A stretch of 64,000 bases of DNA from Strigamia acuminata (lineage: Eukaryota > Arthropoda > Chilopoda > Geophilomorpha > Linotaeniidae): the NCBI GenBank assembly GCA_949358305.1, contig OX442322.1, positions 4,898,001-4,962,000 of the forward strand, given 5' to 3'. Both the position numbers and the translations under genes were made by a program. This document shows, piece by piece, positions 1 through 12,520 of this stretch (its first letter is position 1; each line of letters opens with the position of its first letter). Under the pieces are notes generated by a model. That model was not told the origin of the DNA. It ran no database searches and saw nothing but the letters and a program-made list of their open reading frames with translations.

Positions 1-369
1 GTTAAAATTAACAAATCTCGAAAAGTAATACTACATTATTAAAAGACAACTAGTTTAATTAAATTAGTCAATTATACAAAGAATATCAAGTCTTTCTAAA
101 AAATCGACTCCAGTTATGATAATTAAGGGGGACAATCATGATTTCTAATTGTCAAATCTTATCATCCGAAAACTATTATTTATAGCGATACATCTGACTA
201 GGCATATAAAATAAATATTTTTGTGATAACACAAATGATGATTTTATGTACGACGAAGGTTTCTTCAAAAGAAGACTTGGAAATAAATTCTCAACTTGAA
301 TTTGTACTATTAGAAAAGTTATTTCGGCAGAAATCCAGAACTTAGATAAGTTAATTGGTTTACGTTAAC
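1..369. other. AT-rich stretch with no recognisable gene
   Basis: I see no coding similarity, LTR end or RNA gene here. The copia gag similarity of the next feature begins only at about 370, so this may be unrelated flanking DNA or a part of the element that has decayed beyond recognition. Confidence 0.5.
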
Positions 370-3300
370 TCAAATTCAGAAGAAATTAGCGGATGTGAAA
401 CACAAGCTAGAGGACTTATACCAGGCTTTTCAACTAATTAGATATTTGCCCCAGGAGTACCAGTCCATTGTACAGGCCATCTACAGATGGGAGGACGTGA
501 ATTTCACTTTGGAGAAAGTGGAAGTGGAACTTGTTGCCGAAGAAGGACATCTTGCTCAACAGAGGAGAGATTCAGGCCAGGGGCCAACGACAGACGCCTT
601 CAGCACGAGTCCCACCAACGCTAAGAGTAGTGAAAATTCTTCAAAACCTCAACAACAACAAGGAAATTTTGGACAAAATAATCGAGGCTACCAGGGCGGA
701 CAAAGGGGCGGCAAATCAAATTATCGAGGAGGAAGAAACACAAGAGGAAATTTTCGAAGAAATACGACCGGGTCAACGGGACGGGGGCCGTGTTTCCGAT
801 GCAATCAGCCAGGTCACTGGGCGAGGAATTGCACCGTCCAACTTACGCCAACTAATAGCCAAAACACGAACACTGTCGAGGAATTGGAAACGAATATGAT
901 GAATGTTGGTTTCCTCACCGAACTGAGTGAACAGGAGATGTTGCAGTGCGGCGCAGCCAACAACTGTTGGATCTATGACACAGGGGCCACTGGACATTTC
1001 TGTAAAGACAGGAACCAATTCGTAAACTTCACAGAAATGAAAGGAACCATAAGCCAAGCAGACAAGAAAACTTTAATACAAATCCAAGGAGTTGGAGACG
1101 TTTGTGTAATGTGTGTGGTGGGAAACGACACAATCCCAATCACATTGAAGAAAGTGTACTACGCACCAGATTTAAGAAGAAATCTACTGTCAGGACCTTG
1201 CATCGACGAAGCAAGATGCAAAGTGGCAATTGGTTCGGGATTAGTTAAGGTTTACGATCCACAATGGAAACGACAACTGATGGAAGCAGTTAAGAGAGAC
1301 AGACTTTATTATGTCAAAACAAGTGATTTGAAACCAGACATTGAAAAATTGAAGAAAGCAACAAGGCGAGTACTGGATAACAACAAACACAACAAGCACA
1401 AGAGTCAACTAGTTCAAACAAAAAGGCATCTAATCCAGAAGAAGCGAGATTATGGCATGAGAGACTTGGACATATCCACTTCCCGAGCGTGCAAGAAATG
1501 AGCAAGCGAGATGCAGTAGTTGGACTACCGATTTTGGACGTGCCAATCGCGCAATGTGACGTTTGCACGCTGGCGAAGAAAAAGGCCATCTCTCATAAAT
1601 CTTTACCAGGAATTAGGTCAAAGCAACCGTTGGAACTTTTACACATGGATGTGTGCGGGGCTTTTTCAACGCCAACAGTTTCGGGGAATAGGTATTTTCT
1701 TATCATTACGGGTGATTTTTCCCGTTATTCCACGGTTTACCTGATGAAACAAAAGGACGAAGTGTTTAACATTTTCCAAAAACACGCAAATTGGATTGAG
1801 AGACTACTCGGAAAGTCAATCTTGGCCATCCGCACGGACAACGGGATGGAGTTTTGTTCGAACAAGTTTGGTGAATATCTTGATCAACAAGGGATCGCTC
1901 ACGAAAGGACAAATGCGTACACACCTGCCCAAAACGGCGTTTCGGAGAGATTGAATCAGACGTTAGCAAATGGGATGCGGGCTCTCATTTACGACGCGCA
2001 ACTCGAACATCGATTTTGGGGCGAGGCAATTTTAACTTTCAACTACCTCAGGAATAGGATAGCGAAGATAAACTCAGACAAAACATCAATGGAGTTATAT
2101 TATGGCCAAAAACCATCACTTTGGCACTTACGAAAATTTGGAAGTCTGTGTTTTGTACAAAAGAGAGTACGTGATGGAAAAATCGATAACAAAGGACTAC
2201 ACGGAATCATGTTAGGATATTCCAGAATCACAAAAGGATACAGAGTCTGGTTACCTGATTTTTCAAAAGTTATTGAAACCAGCGATGTCAAATTCGTTGA
2301 AAGCAGGCGCGGAGTTGAAGGCGTGCTGGGTCTGCCGGAGAGATACACGACCTACATTGATAATCTCAATGATAATTTGGACAATGACAACGATCGTCAA
2401 TACTACTCCGACGAAGACGTGAGGCCACCGCTACCCCCGCCGCAACCTATCAAGAGGAAAGAGGGAGAGGAATTACCTCAAGTTAGATTGAAGTTCAGAC
2501 TGCCGGAAGATGCATTGCGACACAACTTACCAGCAGTGAAGCAACCAAACATTTTGCAACAACCTGGACAGGTTCTTCCAAACCCAATTCCGACCATACC
2601 AGCTCTCGTGTGGAAAAAGACCGAGAAGACAAGACCAACAGGTCAAAAAGACATTGAATACACAATTCAAGGATATGATAAACCAAGATTGCGTTCAATT
2701 CCGGAAGTGAAACGCTATTGCGTGGAGCACAACCTTCCCATTCCGGAACACCTTTTCGAAGATAAAAGGAAAAAGAAGCCATCTGAATCCAATGTAACTG
2801 CAGATGACATTGACATTGAATTAGAAGCGAATCATCTCGAAGTTTTTATACCAACGCGCTTTGAACAAGTAGCCAATACACCTGAAAAACAAGAGTGGGA
2901 TCAAGCGATGTGTGACGAGATTGATACGATGCACGAGCGTGAAGTGTGGGAGTTGGTTCCACCACCGCCTGACACCAAGATAATTGGGTGCAAGTGGATC
3001 TACACCTCCAAACAAAACGATGAAGGGAAAATCGCACGCTACAAAGCGAGACTTGTCGCGCAAGGCTTTTCACAAGTCTACGGCGAGTCATACGAAGAGA
3101 CATTCTCACCTGTTGTGGACTTTTCTATCGTTCGTTTTATGTTTACGTTGCTCGTTTGCATGCTTAAGTGGAGTTATATCCAGGCCGACGTAAAGTGTGC
3201 TTACCTGTATGCGAAATTACATAAAACGATATACGTGCGTCAACCAAAAGGCTTTATTTGTCGAGGCAAGGAGAATTACGTTTGTAAACTTCTCCGAGCA

Positions 3301-4034
3301 ATTTACGGTTTGCATCAGTCAGGAAGGGAGTGGGGCATTGAACTGGAGGACACTTTGCTGCAACTCGGACTGCAACACGTAAATTGGTGCAACTGCGTCT
3401 ACAAGTATGGGAACATCGCATATTTGATCGTCTACGTGGACGATATTGTCGTTTTTAGGAAACGTTACGAAGACGCAATGAAAGTGCTCGACATGGTCAA
3501 CACACAATTCGATTTGGTCATTTTGGGACAGACGAAAAAATTAGTAGGCGTCGAATTTACCTCATACAGGAAGCAAATGGTGTTACATCAAAAGACCTAC
3601 ATCAATAAAGTCTTGCTGAGATTCAACGACCACTTGAAGTCAGTGAAGATTCGATCGCAGCCAATGGTAAAGTCTACCATTCTCACCAAACAACAATGTC
3701 CGAGCACGATCGAAGACTTTAGAATTATGGAGAGAATACCCTACCGGAATCTACTTGGGTGTTTGGCATTTATTGGATCAAAAACCAGACCCGACTTGAC
3801 CTATGCCATCAATATCCTTAGCCAGTTCCGGTCCAATCCAGGATGGGACCATTGGATCGCATTGCTGGATTTACTTAGTTACCTCAGAACAACAAAGAGC
3901 CTTGGGTTGATGTTTTTCCCGAATGATCGAGTGGAGGTCGTTGGCTACAGTGATTCGAATTATGCCAACAATAGGGACGACCGAATCTCTGTTGGAGGAA
4001 CTATTATATTGCTAGGGAATTCACCCGTGTATTG
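370..4034 (+). pseudogene. Copia-A1 gag-pol, 5'-truncated and frameshifted
   Basis: Ty1/copia polyprotein remnant. Gag starts abruptly inside the capsid-like region (AFQLIRYLPQEY) without its N terminus or LTR. It has a CCHC zinc knuckle (CFRCNQPGHWARNC, near 800-840) and then a protease with DTGA (near 975). A frameshift between about 1390 and 1430 moves the reading frame, so the rest is read from about 1430 to 4034. The second frame holds the integrase (HMDVCGAF; RTDNGMEF; NGVSERLN: Asp, Asp and Glu all present), RT with YVDDIVVF near 3436, and the start of RNase H. The frame stops at 4034, where Copia-A2 is inserted after SPVY. The missing RNase H continues at 16033. Compared with A2 and A3 it is more diverged, so it is the oldest layer here. 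Confidence 0.9.
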
Positions 4035-4343
4035 TGTTAAGATATCATATGTATTAGTTGCCCTTTATATGCGTGTATATATATCTTTATCGTATTATCG
4101 TATTGTATAATATTGCTGCTTGTATTTAGCCAACGTGAATAATCACGTTGATTGTTTACATACAGTGTTTGTATGCCGCCTACAGGTGGCTCTTTATGCA
4201 ACAGGTCATGTGACCAATGAATAAAGCTCACTTGATGTTTTGATTCACACCTGTGAAGATGATGTGTTTTTCTTTCACCTGATGCATTTTTCCAATCCAC
4301 TACATTTGCCATTATTTTTACAAGTTTACAGCACAACTCAACA
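4035..4343 (+). repeat. 5' LTR of Copia-A2
   Basis: Starts tgttaagatatc and ends actcaaca. It matches 15724-16032 almost base for base and is clearly related to the LTR at 40980-41290. AATAAA (within gaataaagctcac) near 4220 is a likely polyadenylation signal. Confidence 0.93.
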
Positions 4344-5054
4344 AGGTTATGGGCCGCAAACAACGTGGGAAAAACGTGCAGAGTGACTGAAAAACAATCC
4401 AAGTCAACCACAGGTGAAAAAGAGGGAGTTTCTCCTCCAAATCCAAGACGGCGGCGCCCATGAGGAATGGAAGCAACCTGTGTCTCAGCCAAGCATCCAC
4501 GGTTTAACAAGCGATTATTGGCCATCAAATGACGCAGAAACAATAAATGGGTTCGAACATTACGAAACTTTTCATTAATAAGTTCAATTTTCCAATTTTC
4601 GGACAATTTTTCCGAATATCGCGAGGCGCGATACGTTTTGTCAACGTGTCGTTGATTCTTTCGTCGAGAAAACGACTCAACGAGGAAGACGTAACGACGA
4701 CGACTCTCGGCAACCACACGGGAAGTGTGAACGAGCTGCGGACGAAAAACGATTGGAAAAACGCGAAAAAGTTTAATGGACGAATTTTCGAGGCGAAAAA
4801 GACACTAAAACGAGGAGAAAACAACACAAGAAGACTAGAACTTTTGTTTATAATCGATATTGATATTTATTTGGAATATATTGTTGATATAATTGTTAGA
4901 TTAGTGCTGTGATAGGATTGACACTAACATAATCTTAAGAGCGCACTAACCTCGTGGAAATTGCACTATTTTTCACGAGTAACCGTTTTGAAAGTGTTTT
5001 TGCTGAAAAAGTGTGTGTGTGTGCAGTTTGAAGAGATTGTTTTCCTAAATCACA
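4344..5054 (+). other. 5' leader of Copia-A2
   Basis: Non-coding leader between LTR and gag. It contains a perfect short hairpin with arms TATCGCG/CGCGATA and loop AGG (4617-4633), which is also present in the A3 leader at 41561-41577. I see no conserved ORF. Confidence 0.7.
4345..4355 (+). promoter_or_regulatory. Primer-binding site, half initiator tRNA-Met type
   Basis: GGTTATGGGCC lies one base after the LTR. It is complementary to the anticodon-stem part of animal initiator tRNA-Met (ggcccataacc), not to the 3' CCA end. This is the half-tRNA primer arrangement established for Drosophila copia. The same sequence follows the A3 LTR at 41292. Confidence 0.8.
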
Positions 5055-7267
5055 ATGGATACGGACAAACCGGAAAGGAAAATAACACTTTTGAACAGAA
5101 CAAACTATGACACTTGGAAACAGCAAATCAAAGTGCTGTTGATGCATCACGGATGTTGGGCAAGAAGCGCTGGCACCGGGAGCATCTTGGCGAGATCGTT
5201 CGGATTATCAACTACGGAAGGGACGAGCATTCAGCCTAATTTATTACGCCATTGAAGAGCAATATCACGAATTGCTCAGCGGGACCGAGGATGCGAAAAC
5301 AGCGTGGGACACGCTGAAAACCAACTTCGAACCGGTCTCGAGGGCGAGGATAATACGTCTGCTGGACGAATTTTTCAGCCTTAAATACGATCCGACGACG
5401 GAAACGATCGGCGTATTCGCGGCGAAGATACGCAATGCGGCGAAGCGACTAGCCGACGTCAAACACGATTTAGACAACTTGTATCAGGCGTTTCAGCTCA
5501 TTCGATACCTGCCACAAGAGTACCAGTCCATTGTTCAAAGCATTTATCGATGGGAGGATAAGGACTTCACGTTGGAAAACGTTGAAGCGGAATTGGTCGC
5601 CGAAGAGGGCAGACTCGCGCAACAAAGAAGGGATTCGGGTCAAGGACCAATTGTGGACGCATTCAACATGGGAACAAGTTCCCCCAACGCTAAGAACAGT
5701 GACAATTCGTCTAAATCCCAAAAACAGCAAGGGAACAGCAGCCAAAACAGCCGAGGCGGACAAAGGGGCGGCAAATCGAATTATCGAGGCGGCAAAAATT
5801 CGCGGAATTTCAGAGGAAATACGACCGGATCATCACCACAGGGGCCGTGTTTCCGGTGCAATCAACCAGGCCACTGGGCGAGGGATTGCACAGCACAATT
5901 ACCGTCGAATAACAGCCAGAACACAAATACGGCGGAAGAATTGGACACAAACATGTTCGATGTCGGTTTTCTCACCGAATTGAGCGAGGAAGAAATGTTG
6001 CAGTGCAGCGCAGCCAACAACTGTTGGATCTACGACACCGGGGCCACTGGACATTTCTGCAATGACAGGAACCAATTCTTTAACTTCAAGGAAACCACAG
6101 GGACAATAAGTCAAGCGGATAAGAAAACTTTGATTCAAATTCAGGGCGTCGGGGACGTTTGCGTGATGTGTTTGGTTGGAAGTGAGACAATTCCAATCAC
6201 ATTGAAGAAAGTCTATTATGCGCCGGACATGCGAAGAAATTTATTGTCGGGACCGTGCATCGACGAAGCACGATGCAAAGTCGCCGTTGGCTCCGGACTG
6301 GTCAAGATATACGATCCTCAGTGGAAGAGACAGCTGATGGAAGGCGTGAAGAAGGATCGTTTATATTATATCAAACTAAGCGACCAGAAGCCAGACTTTG
6401 ACAAGTTACGACAAAAAGCGAAGAACAAGGCGAACGTTGGCGAACAAAAAAAACAAGAGCCAACTATTTCAACACAGAGTACAACAAAGAGCGCGTCTAA
6501 TCCTGAGGAAGCAAGACTTTGGCATGAGCGGCTCGGACACATCTATTTTCCAAGCGTGCAAGCAATGAGCAAAGGAGGTGCAGTAATTGGATTGCCAATT
6601 TTGGATGTGCCAATCACACAATGCGATGTTTGCACATTAACCAAGAAGAAAGCGGTTTCTCATAAGTCATTGCCAGGAATTAGATCGACAGAGCCACTCC
6701 AATTGCTACACATGGATGTATGTGGAGCATTTAGCACACCAACACTCTCGGGAAACATATACTTCTTAACTATCACGGACAACTTCTCTCGTTATTCCAC
6801 AGTCTACTTAATGAAGAAGAAGGACGAAGTATTTGACATTTTCCAAAAACACGTGAAACGAATAGAACGATTGCTCGGGAAATCGGTTCTCGCAATTCGT
6901 ACGGATAACGGTATGGAGTTCTGCTCAAACAAGTTTGGAGAGTATCTCCAAGGTCTAGGAATCGCCCACAAAAGGACTAACGCGTACACTCCTGTCCAAA
7001 ATGGCGTTTCCGAAAGACTTAACCAGACATTAGCAAATGGGATGCGAGCGCTTGTCTACGATGCCGGCTTGGAACATCGATTCTGGGGAGAAGCCATCCT
7101 GACGTTCAACTACCTCAGGAACAGGATCGCAAAGCTGAATTCGGACAAGACGCCAATGGAATTGTACTACGGACGGAAACCATCACTTAGACATTTGAGG
7201 AAATTCGGGAGTTTATGCTTTGTGCAGAAAAGAATTCGAGATGGCAAGATCGATAACAAGAGTCTGC
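5055..7267 (+). pseudogene. Copia-A2 gag, protease and integrase part of pol
   Basis: Starts at an ATG (MDTDKPERKITLLNRTNY), followed by a copia gag N terminus. Compared with A3 (42078 onward), 17 bases are missing near 5162, which shifts the frame. The original frame is then open through 5272-7267. It contains gag, a zinc knuckle (CFRCNQPGHWARDC), protease (DTGATGHF), a GAG-pre-integrase motif (LWHERLGHI...CDVCTL) and an integrase with the Asp, Asp and Glu motifs (HMDVC, RTDNGMEF, NGVSERLN). It ends at KIDNKSL where Copia-D is inserted and continues after 13419 in the matching frame. Confidence 0.9.
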
Positions 7268-7804
7268 TGTAGCAGAGGAGTGCGCAATATTCGGTGGAAA
7301 TACCGAATGGGAAGCGTGCACAAGGCGTCGCAAATGTGCGATGGTTAATTCCGATAACGGAAATTGACGGTCGTGCTTCTCCGCACAGCTCCGTGTGTGT
7401 GGCCTTGTTTGGCACTTATATCCCGTGCCATACACAAAACAAACGATATATAAACTATATTAAACTCTTTTATAAACATAATAACTTACATAACTGCAAA
7501 ATACACATTGGAAAAGGAATGAGTGGCCAACCTTCATGTAGGCTGCCATCTTGGATTGAAAAGGCAATATCAAGTGGCACCTAGTGCCGGGAATTAACAT
7601 TATCATAGGATAAATCATTGAATGTAAGAACAAATCAGATGAGAATATAAACACTATATGGAATTACATATGTGACAGCGCTAAATAAACATGAATATTG
7701 AAAACAATCAAATAATAATTAATATACGCTGAATATCTAAATACAATGTGAAAGATAAACGAAATAAATATATTCATCGATAATATGTGGTCTTTAGACC
7801 AACA
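7268..7804 (-). repeat. 3' LTR of Copia-D
   Basis: 537 bp, tgtagcagagg to agaccaaca as read on the plus strand. It is nearly identical to 12878-13414. The adjoining sequence 7805-7816 is the complement of a polypurine tract (GAAGAGGGGATT on the minus strand), which fixes the orientation. Confidence 0.93.
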
Positions 7805-8020
7805 AATCCCCTCTTCGATGGAAATATATACAGGAGATAAAAGCAATCGGGTACTGGAATTACAGTATATAATTGACGAGAGAACTAAACAATAAAGTCG
7901 AATCATCGAGCCGGGTACTATGATTGAAGAACTCTTCTCTAAGGAAGCTCAAAAATTCCCTCAGAAACTTGATGATCCTCGAAATCGGGTGAAAACTAAA
8001 TTAGGAATGTCACGATAAGT

Positions 8021-11000
8021 TTATGCTCGGAAGATCTTCAAAGTCAGTGATCGTAAACGGTCTGATGCGAGCCATTTTGTAAAAATGTCCGCGATGTTAA
8101 TCTCGCCGGCCACTTTTCGAAGATCGAAGACTCCCGCCGTAAACCACTCCCTGAGCCAATGATATTTCACGCGAATGTGTTTCGTTTTCGCGTTTTCGAT
8201 GTCGTTGGACGTAAATTGAATAGAGGCCAGGGCGTCGGAATATACAATGGGTCGAGACAGTCGATTGAGAATCGGAAAATCGGTGTAGACGTGGTCGAGC
8301 CAGAAAAGTTCTTTCACACACTCTACTAGGGCGATAAATTCTGCTTCCATAGTAGAGCATGCGACGGTCGACTGTTTACGACAGGACCAGCCGATGGGAA
8401 TATTTCCGACATAGACGATGTATCCTCCAAAGCTCAACGATGTTTCCGGGTCGCTCGCCCATGATGCATCGGTGTAAGCTGATAGTTGGCTGGAAGCACA
8501 ACCGGATAGTTCGATGCAAAGGTCTGCAGTATTTGCCACGTACTGCAGAACCTGTAACAAAGCGCGAATGTGGGTTCGATTATAGCACGTGTTGAACTGT
8601 GCTAGAGCGATAACGGAATATAGAATGTCGGGACGTGTTCTCGATGCCAGGAACAGTAATGAGCCGATTAGAGATCGGTAAGGAAAATCCTCCAAATTTT
8701 CGGTTGACCCTCTGACGAGTGTGGTTCCAGGGGTCACTGGCACTTTAACGAGGTTGTTAGTCGTTGTCCCGAACTTCTTAACAATCTTTGCGATATAGGC
8801 ACGTTGGGTGATGAACGTGCGTCCGGCGTCGCGGATGAATTCGACGCCCAGGAGCTTCGTGATCGGGCCAAGATTTACGATGTCGAATTTCGAGCTGATG
8901 AGTTGAATCAGTTGTTTAAAAGCACTGTCGGATGCATAAAACAGAACAATATCGTCCACGTAAACCAGCATGACAGCTGTATTGCCGAATACAGAGACGC
9001 AGTTGCATGCCGGCATCTTTCGAAATCCGAGGGCCCGAAGTGTTTCGTCGAGTTTTTCGAACCACTGTCTTCCGGACTGGTGGAGGCCGTAGAGTGATTT
9101 GATGAGTAGCCACACATTATTTGGATCGGAACATGTGGCACCTGCGGGGATCTTCATATAGACTTTATGCTTTAATTCCCCGTATAGGTACGCACATTTC
9201 ACGTCGAGATGAGCGTCCTTCCACCCACGTAACACGACCAGAAGACAGAAGAATAAACGAATCAAAATGAAGTTGACTACCGGACTAAACACTTCATCGA
9301 AGTCGACACCGAGGGTTTGACGAAAACCTTGCGCTACTAAGCGTGCTCGATATCGGGTGACGGTTCCAGCTGCATCGGTCTTGAGTTTGAAAATCCACTT
9401 GCAGTCGAGTATCGTGGTGTCCGGTGGTCTTGGAACTTCGGTGTAAATTTCCCTTTCTTTGAAAGTGTCTAATTCTTCTTGTATGGCTTCATGCCATTTC
9501 GGAGCGTCGTTGAACTTCGGAATCTCAGCGTATGAAGCTGGTTCAGTTCGGCATAAATGAGCCGCATGACGAACGCCCGGAAGAGTCGGCAATTTGTGTT
9601 CGAGGTTACCGAAGAAGAAAAGTTCGGGTTCATAATCGATGTTATTCAACATGCAGTAATCTTCAATATCCTTGTAAGATCTGAGTCGAATCTTTGGAGT
9701 CGGAAAATAATAAACATCGATCAAAATGGATCCCGGTTTTTGATCTTTCCTAAGATGTTCTTCACGGACCCACTCGCTGCACTCCCCGTTGCCACCGACA
9801 AATCGCCACATGTGAGTTGTATGGCGAGCAGTTGCTGCAGCAACTTCAGTCCCTAATACAGGTGCTGGTGACATGGGAGCCGGATCGAAGACTTGTAACG
9901 TGTGCGATGTAGGGTCATCAGCACGTTGTTGGCGACGTGTCGTAACAAATCTTAGCGGATCACGTGGAGGAGAATGAAGCGTTGTGCGTCGAGGTGACGG
10001 TGGCGCAGACGGAAAAGGCGTAGATGGAGGTGTTTGACGTGGTGATTGGTCGGGTGATGTGCCAGTAAATTCGGATGTGCCCGGATACATGGATGCACTC
10101 TCAATGGGTTCAACATCGTCTGCCGTATCACCTCCTTCCTCTTCATATAATTTGGGATATGATTGAGAATATCGCAACGTTGCTGAACCTGGTGGTTGGG
10201 TTGCACATAGATCCAACAATAGTTGTTCCGGTGTCGTCGGAGGTGGCAAGAAAATATGCGGAAAAATTGGCGGCGTGTGCATTGTCACAGATGTGGAGGT
10301 CTGGTTGCCGTTGCTGTCATCGGAATCATTATCCGAACGATTTGATCCTTCGGAGTCAGATCCCCTCGGCCAAGCGTGATACCTGACATCATCACTGAAT
10401 GAAACTGACTGTTGTCCGGGACTGGTAAATGATTCCTCAGGTCGTTGGGTCGAAGTTCTGATGGATTTACGATACGACTGTCGTTCGTCGACCTTGACAT
10501 GGATAGATTCATAGACTTTGTTATCGACCGGGTTCCAAACTCTGTATCCACGGGTCCCTGTGGCGTAGCCGACTAAATACCCCTCCCAGGCCCGCGGATC
10601 CAGCTTCTTGCGGCCTGGTGCGGTGAAATGCACCCAGCATTTAGATCCTAGTTTGCGTAGGTGTCGTAATGACAAGGCTCTCTGCCGCCAAAGGATGTAA
10701 GGGACTTGATTGTTTAGCCGTGAATGAGGACTCCGATTTTTGATGTAAGAAAACGAAACTGCAAGTTTGGCCCAGAGCGCTTCCGGTAATTTGGTTTCGG
10801 ATAGGACTGCACGAAAGTTGTCGGCCATTGTCCGATTTATGCGCTCGGTTGTGCCATTCATCTGTGGCGATGACGGGTTCGTTCGCTGTCCCTGAATACC
10901 CTTGTCTTGAAGGTAGCGGAGAAACTCATTCGACAAAAATTCGCCGCCTCGATCGGTACGTATCGCTTTGACGCTTGTTTCTTGTATTCGCTCGACTCTT

Positions 11001-12520
11001 GCCACAAAGTCTTTGAAAGATGCGAAAACCTGCGATTTCTGGGCTAATGGAATGATCCAACAATAGCGAGTGGCGTCGTCAATGATAGTGAGTACAAAAC
11101 GCGCTCCTCCGAATGATGGGGCGGGAGCCGGTCCCCAAACATCCATGTGGAGAAGGTCCAATGGTTTAGACGTAGAAGGGTTCGGGTCGGGTTTATGTGA
11201 TGCTCTCGTAGACTTTGCGATACGACAGTCATTGCAGGCCAGCTCTCGTTGAACTTCTCCCGGTTCCATCCCGTAGACTTGGTCGTTAGCGGCCAAAAGT
11301 TTCATCGCGTTGGTATGTAAATGGCCTAAGCGACTATGCCATAAACCGGTGGCATCCTTGACGGAAGTCAGATTGGCGATGATCTTCTTTTGTGATTGAG
11401 AATTGCGACCAAGCGGAGGGAAGGCGTTCATGGTCGGAATAGATTGTAACGCAGTTGCATAGGATGGGAGGATAGGCGGGTTGGTGAGGGTGTGTGTGAG
11501 TGTAGGAACAGGAGGAGGGATAGAATTGACTGGGATAGGAACTTGTTGGTTAGGAATTGGCTTCGCATTCTCAACAGGTGGCATCACTATCCGAAAGTCT
11601 GTGATCGGTCTTTTCCCCTTTCTCTGTTTTGGGATGTTGATAAAATCCTCTTCGGTCGTTACGAATGTTTGGACCGGTGGGGTGGTCGGTTCGGTCGCCG
11701 CAATATTTATCGGTTGAGCTGGCGTAGAAATCGTCGTCGCAAATGTCGGTGTCGAACACAAGCCGTCCACGTAATATAAACCGCCTCTCTCTTTTGCACG
11801 AATGAGAGGGCTACGAATGTCTGTTTGATAAACATGAATTTCACTGTTGAAGATGTGAATGTGATGTCGAGCCTTATCTATCTTCGAAACCGAAATCAAG
11901 TTTGCCTCAAAATTCGGCGCGTATAAGACATTTGTCAAGTTCACGGTGCAGCGGGTCTTATCGATGGCTAAAAGAAGTCGGACGGTTCCCTTTCCTGTTA
12001 CTTGGGATTTCCCCTGCCCGAGTTCGATATCGAAGGAAATGCAATCGGCGAAATCGGTGAACCAGGCACGGACATGCGAAACATGGTCTGTGGCACCGCA
12101 GTCCAGTATCCACTCGTTGGATTGCATAAAATGGGCGACTGGACGATGAATAACTTGCGGTGCATTGACGAAAAATGTCCCCTCTCGATGCGGATGGGAA
12201 CTTTCGCGGGGCCGGTTGGGATTCGATTTCGTAGCGGCGTTCTTGTTTCGTTGTCGACTCTTACTGCGTGACGAGCGTTGCACTGAAACCATTGGCTGAT
12301 TCGGATTTTGACGACGTGGGAGCGGACATCGATTGGCATAGTGCCCAAATTGTTCGCAATTAAAACATTTGATAGTCGACAGATCACGAGGGCCAGATTT
12401 ATTGCGTTGACGGAATTGCCCTTTTTCAGAAGCGTGAGCCGTCGATGGAGTTGTCCCGAATAGTCCAATCGATTTCATGTCGGGAATCAAATCACTCGAA
12501 GAATGGGCTGGTTTCTGCAT
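8021..12520 (-). CDS. Copia-D gag-pol polyprotein lacking the gag N-terminal domain
   Basis: One uninterrupted frame of 1,499 codons from the ATG at 12520. The frame is open without ATG up to 12556. Order: CCHC knuckle (CFNCEQFGHYANRC, about residues 52-65), aspartic protease (DCGATDHV, about 140), GAG-pre-integrase (LWHSRLGHLHTN...CNDC), integrase core with Asp/Asp/Glu (LLHMDVWG; RTDRGGEF; NGTTERINR), copia RT with YVDDIVLF (about 1185) and RNase H (AYTDASWASD, about 1350; STMEAEF; KTKHIRVKYH). All catalytic motifs are present. The usual copia gag start seen in Copia-C (NYELWQRSMRMVL region) is missing, so the element probably depended on gag supplied by relatives. Closest neighbour in the window is Copia-C, judging by shared motifs. 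Confidence 0.92.
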   Translation of the reverse strand: MQKPAHSSSDLIPDMKSIGLFGTTPSTAHASEKGQFRQRNKSGPRDLSTIKCFNCEQFGHYANRCPLPRRQNPNQPMVSVQRSSRSKSRQRNKNAATKSNPNRPRESSHPHREGTFFVNAPQVIHRPVAHFMQSNEWILDCGATDHVSHVRAWFTDFADCISFDIELGQGKSQVTGKGTVRLLLAIDKTRCTVNLTNVLYAPNFEANLISVSKIDKARHHIHIFNSEIHVYQTDIRSPLIRAKERGGLYYVDGLCSTPTFATTISTPAQPINIAATEPTTPPVQTFVTTEEDFINIPKQRKGKRPITDFRIVMPPVENAKPIPNQQVPIPVNSIPPPVPTLTHTLTNPPILPSYATALQSIPTMNAFPPLGRNSQSQKKIIANLTSVKDATGLWHSRLGHLHTNAMKLLAANDQVYGMEPGEVQRELACNDCRIAKSTRASHKPDPNPSTSKPLDLLHMDVWGPAPAPSFGGARFVLTIIDDATRYCWIIPLAQKSQVFASFKDFVARVERIQETSVKAIRTDRGGEFLSNEFLRYLQDKGIQGQRTNPSSPQMNGTTERINRTMADNFRAVLSETKLPEALWAKLAVSFSYIKNRSPHSRLNNQVPYILWRQRALSLRHLRKLGSKCWVHFTAPGRKKLDPRAWEGYLVGYATGTRGYRVWNPVDNKVYESIHVKVDERQSYRKSIRTSTQRPEESFTSPGQQSVSFSDDVRYHAWPRGSDSEGSNRSDNDSDDSNGNQTSTSVTMHTPPIFPHIFLPPPTTPEQLLLDLCATQPPGSATLRYSQSYPKLYEEEGGDTADDVEPIESASMYPGTSEFTGTSPDQSPRQTPPSTPFPSAPPSPRRTTLHSPPRDPLRFVTTRRQQRADDPTSHTLQVFDPAPMSPAPVLGTEVAAATARHTTHMWRFVGGNGECSEWVREEHLRKDQKPGSILIDVYYFPTPKIRLRSYKDIEDYCMLNNIDYEPELFFFGNLEHKLPTLPGVRHAAHLCRTEPASYAEIPKFNDAPKWHEAIQEELDTFKEREIYTEVPRPPDTTILDCKWIFKLKTDAAGTVTRYRARLVAQGFRQTLGVDFDEVFSPVVNFILIRLFFCLLVVLRGWKDAHLDVKCAYLYGELKHKVYMKIPAGATCSDPNNVWLLIKSLYGLHQSGRQWFEKLDETLRALGFRKMPACNCVSVFGNTAVMLVYVDDIVLFYASDSAFKQLIQLISSKFDIVNLGPITKLLGVEFIRDAGRTFITQRAYIAKIVKKFGTTTNNLVKVPVTPGTTLVRGSTENLEDFPYRSLIGSLLFLASRTRPDILYSVIALAQFNTCYNRTHIRALLQVLQYVANTADLCIELSGCASSQLSAYTDASWASDPETSLSFGGYIVYVGNIPIGWSCRKQSTVACSTMEAEFIALVECVKELFWLDHVYTDFPILNRLSRPIVYSDALASIQFTSNDIENAKTKHIRVKYHWLREWFTAGVFDLRKVAGEINIADIFTKWLASDRLRSLTLKIFRA

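Noticed and set aside
4547-4912. 121-codon ORF in the Copia-A2 leader (and 155 codons at 41491 in A3)
   Set aside because: The two leaders do not keep a common frame or protein, so these are chance frames in a non-coding leader.
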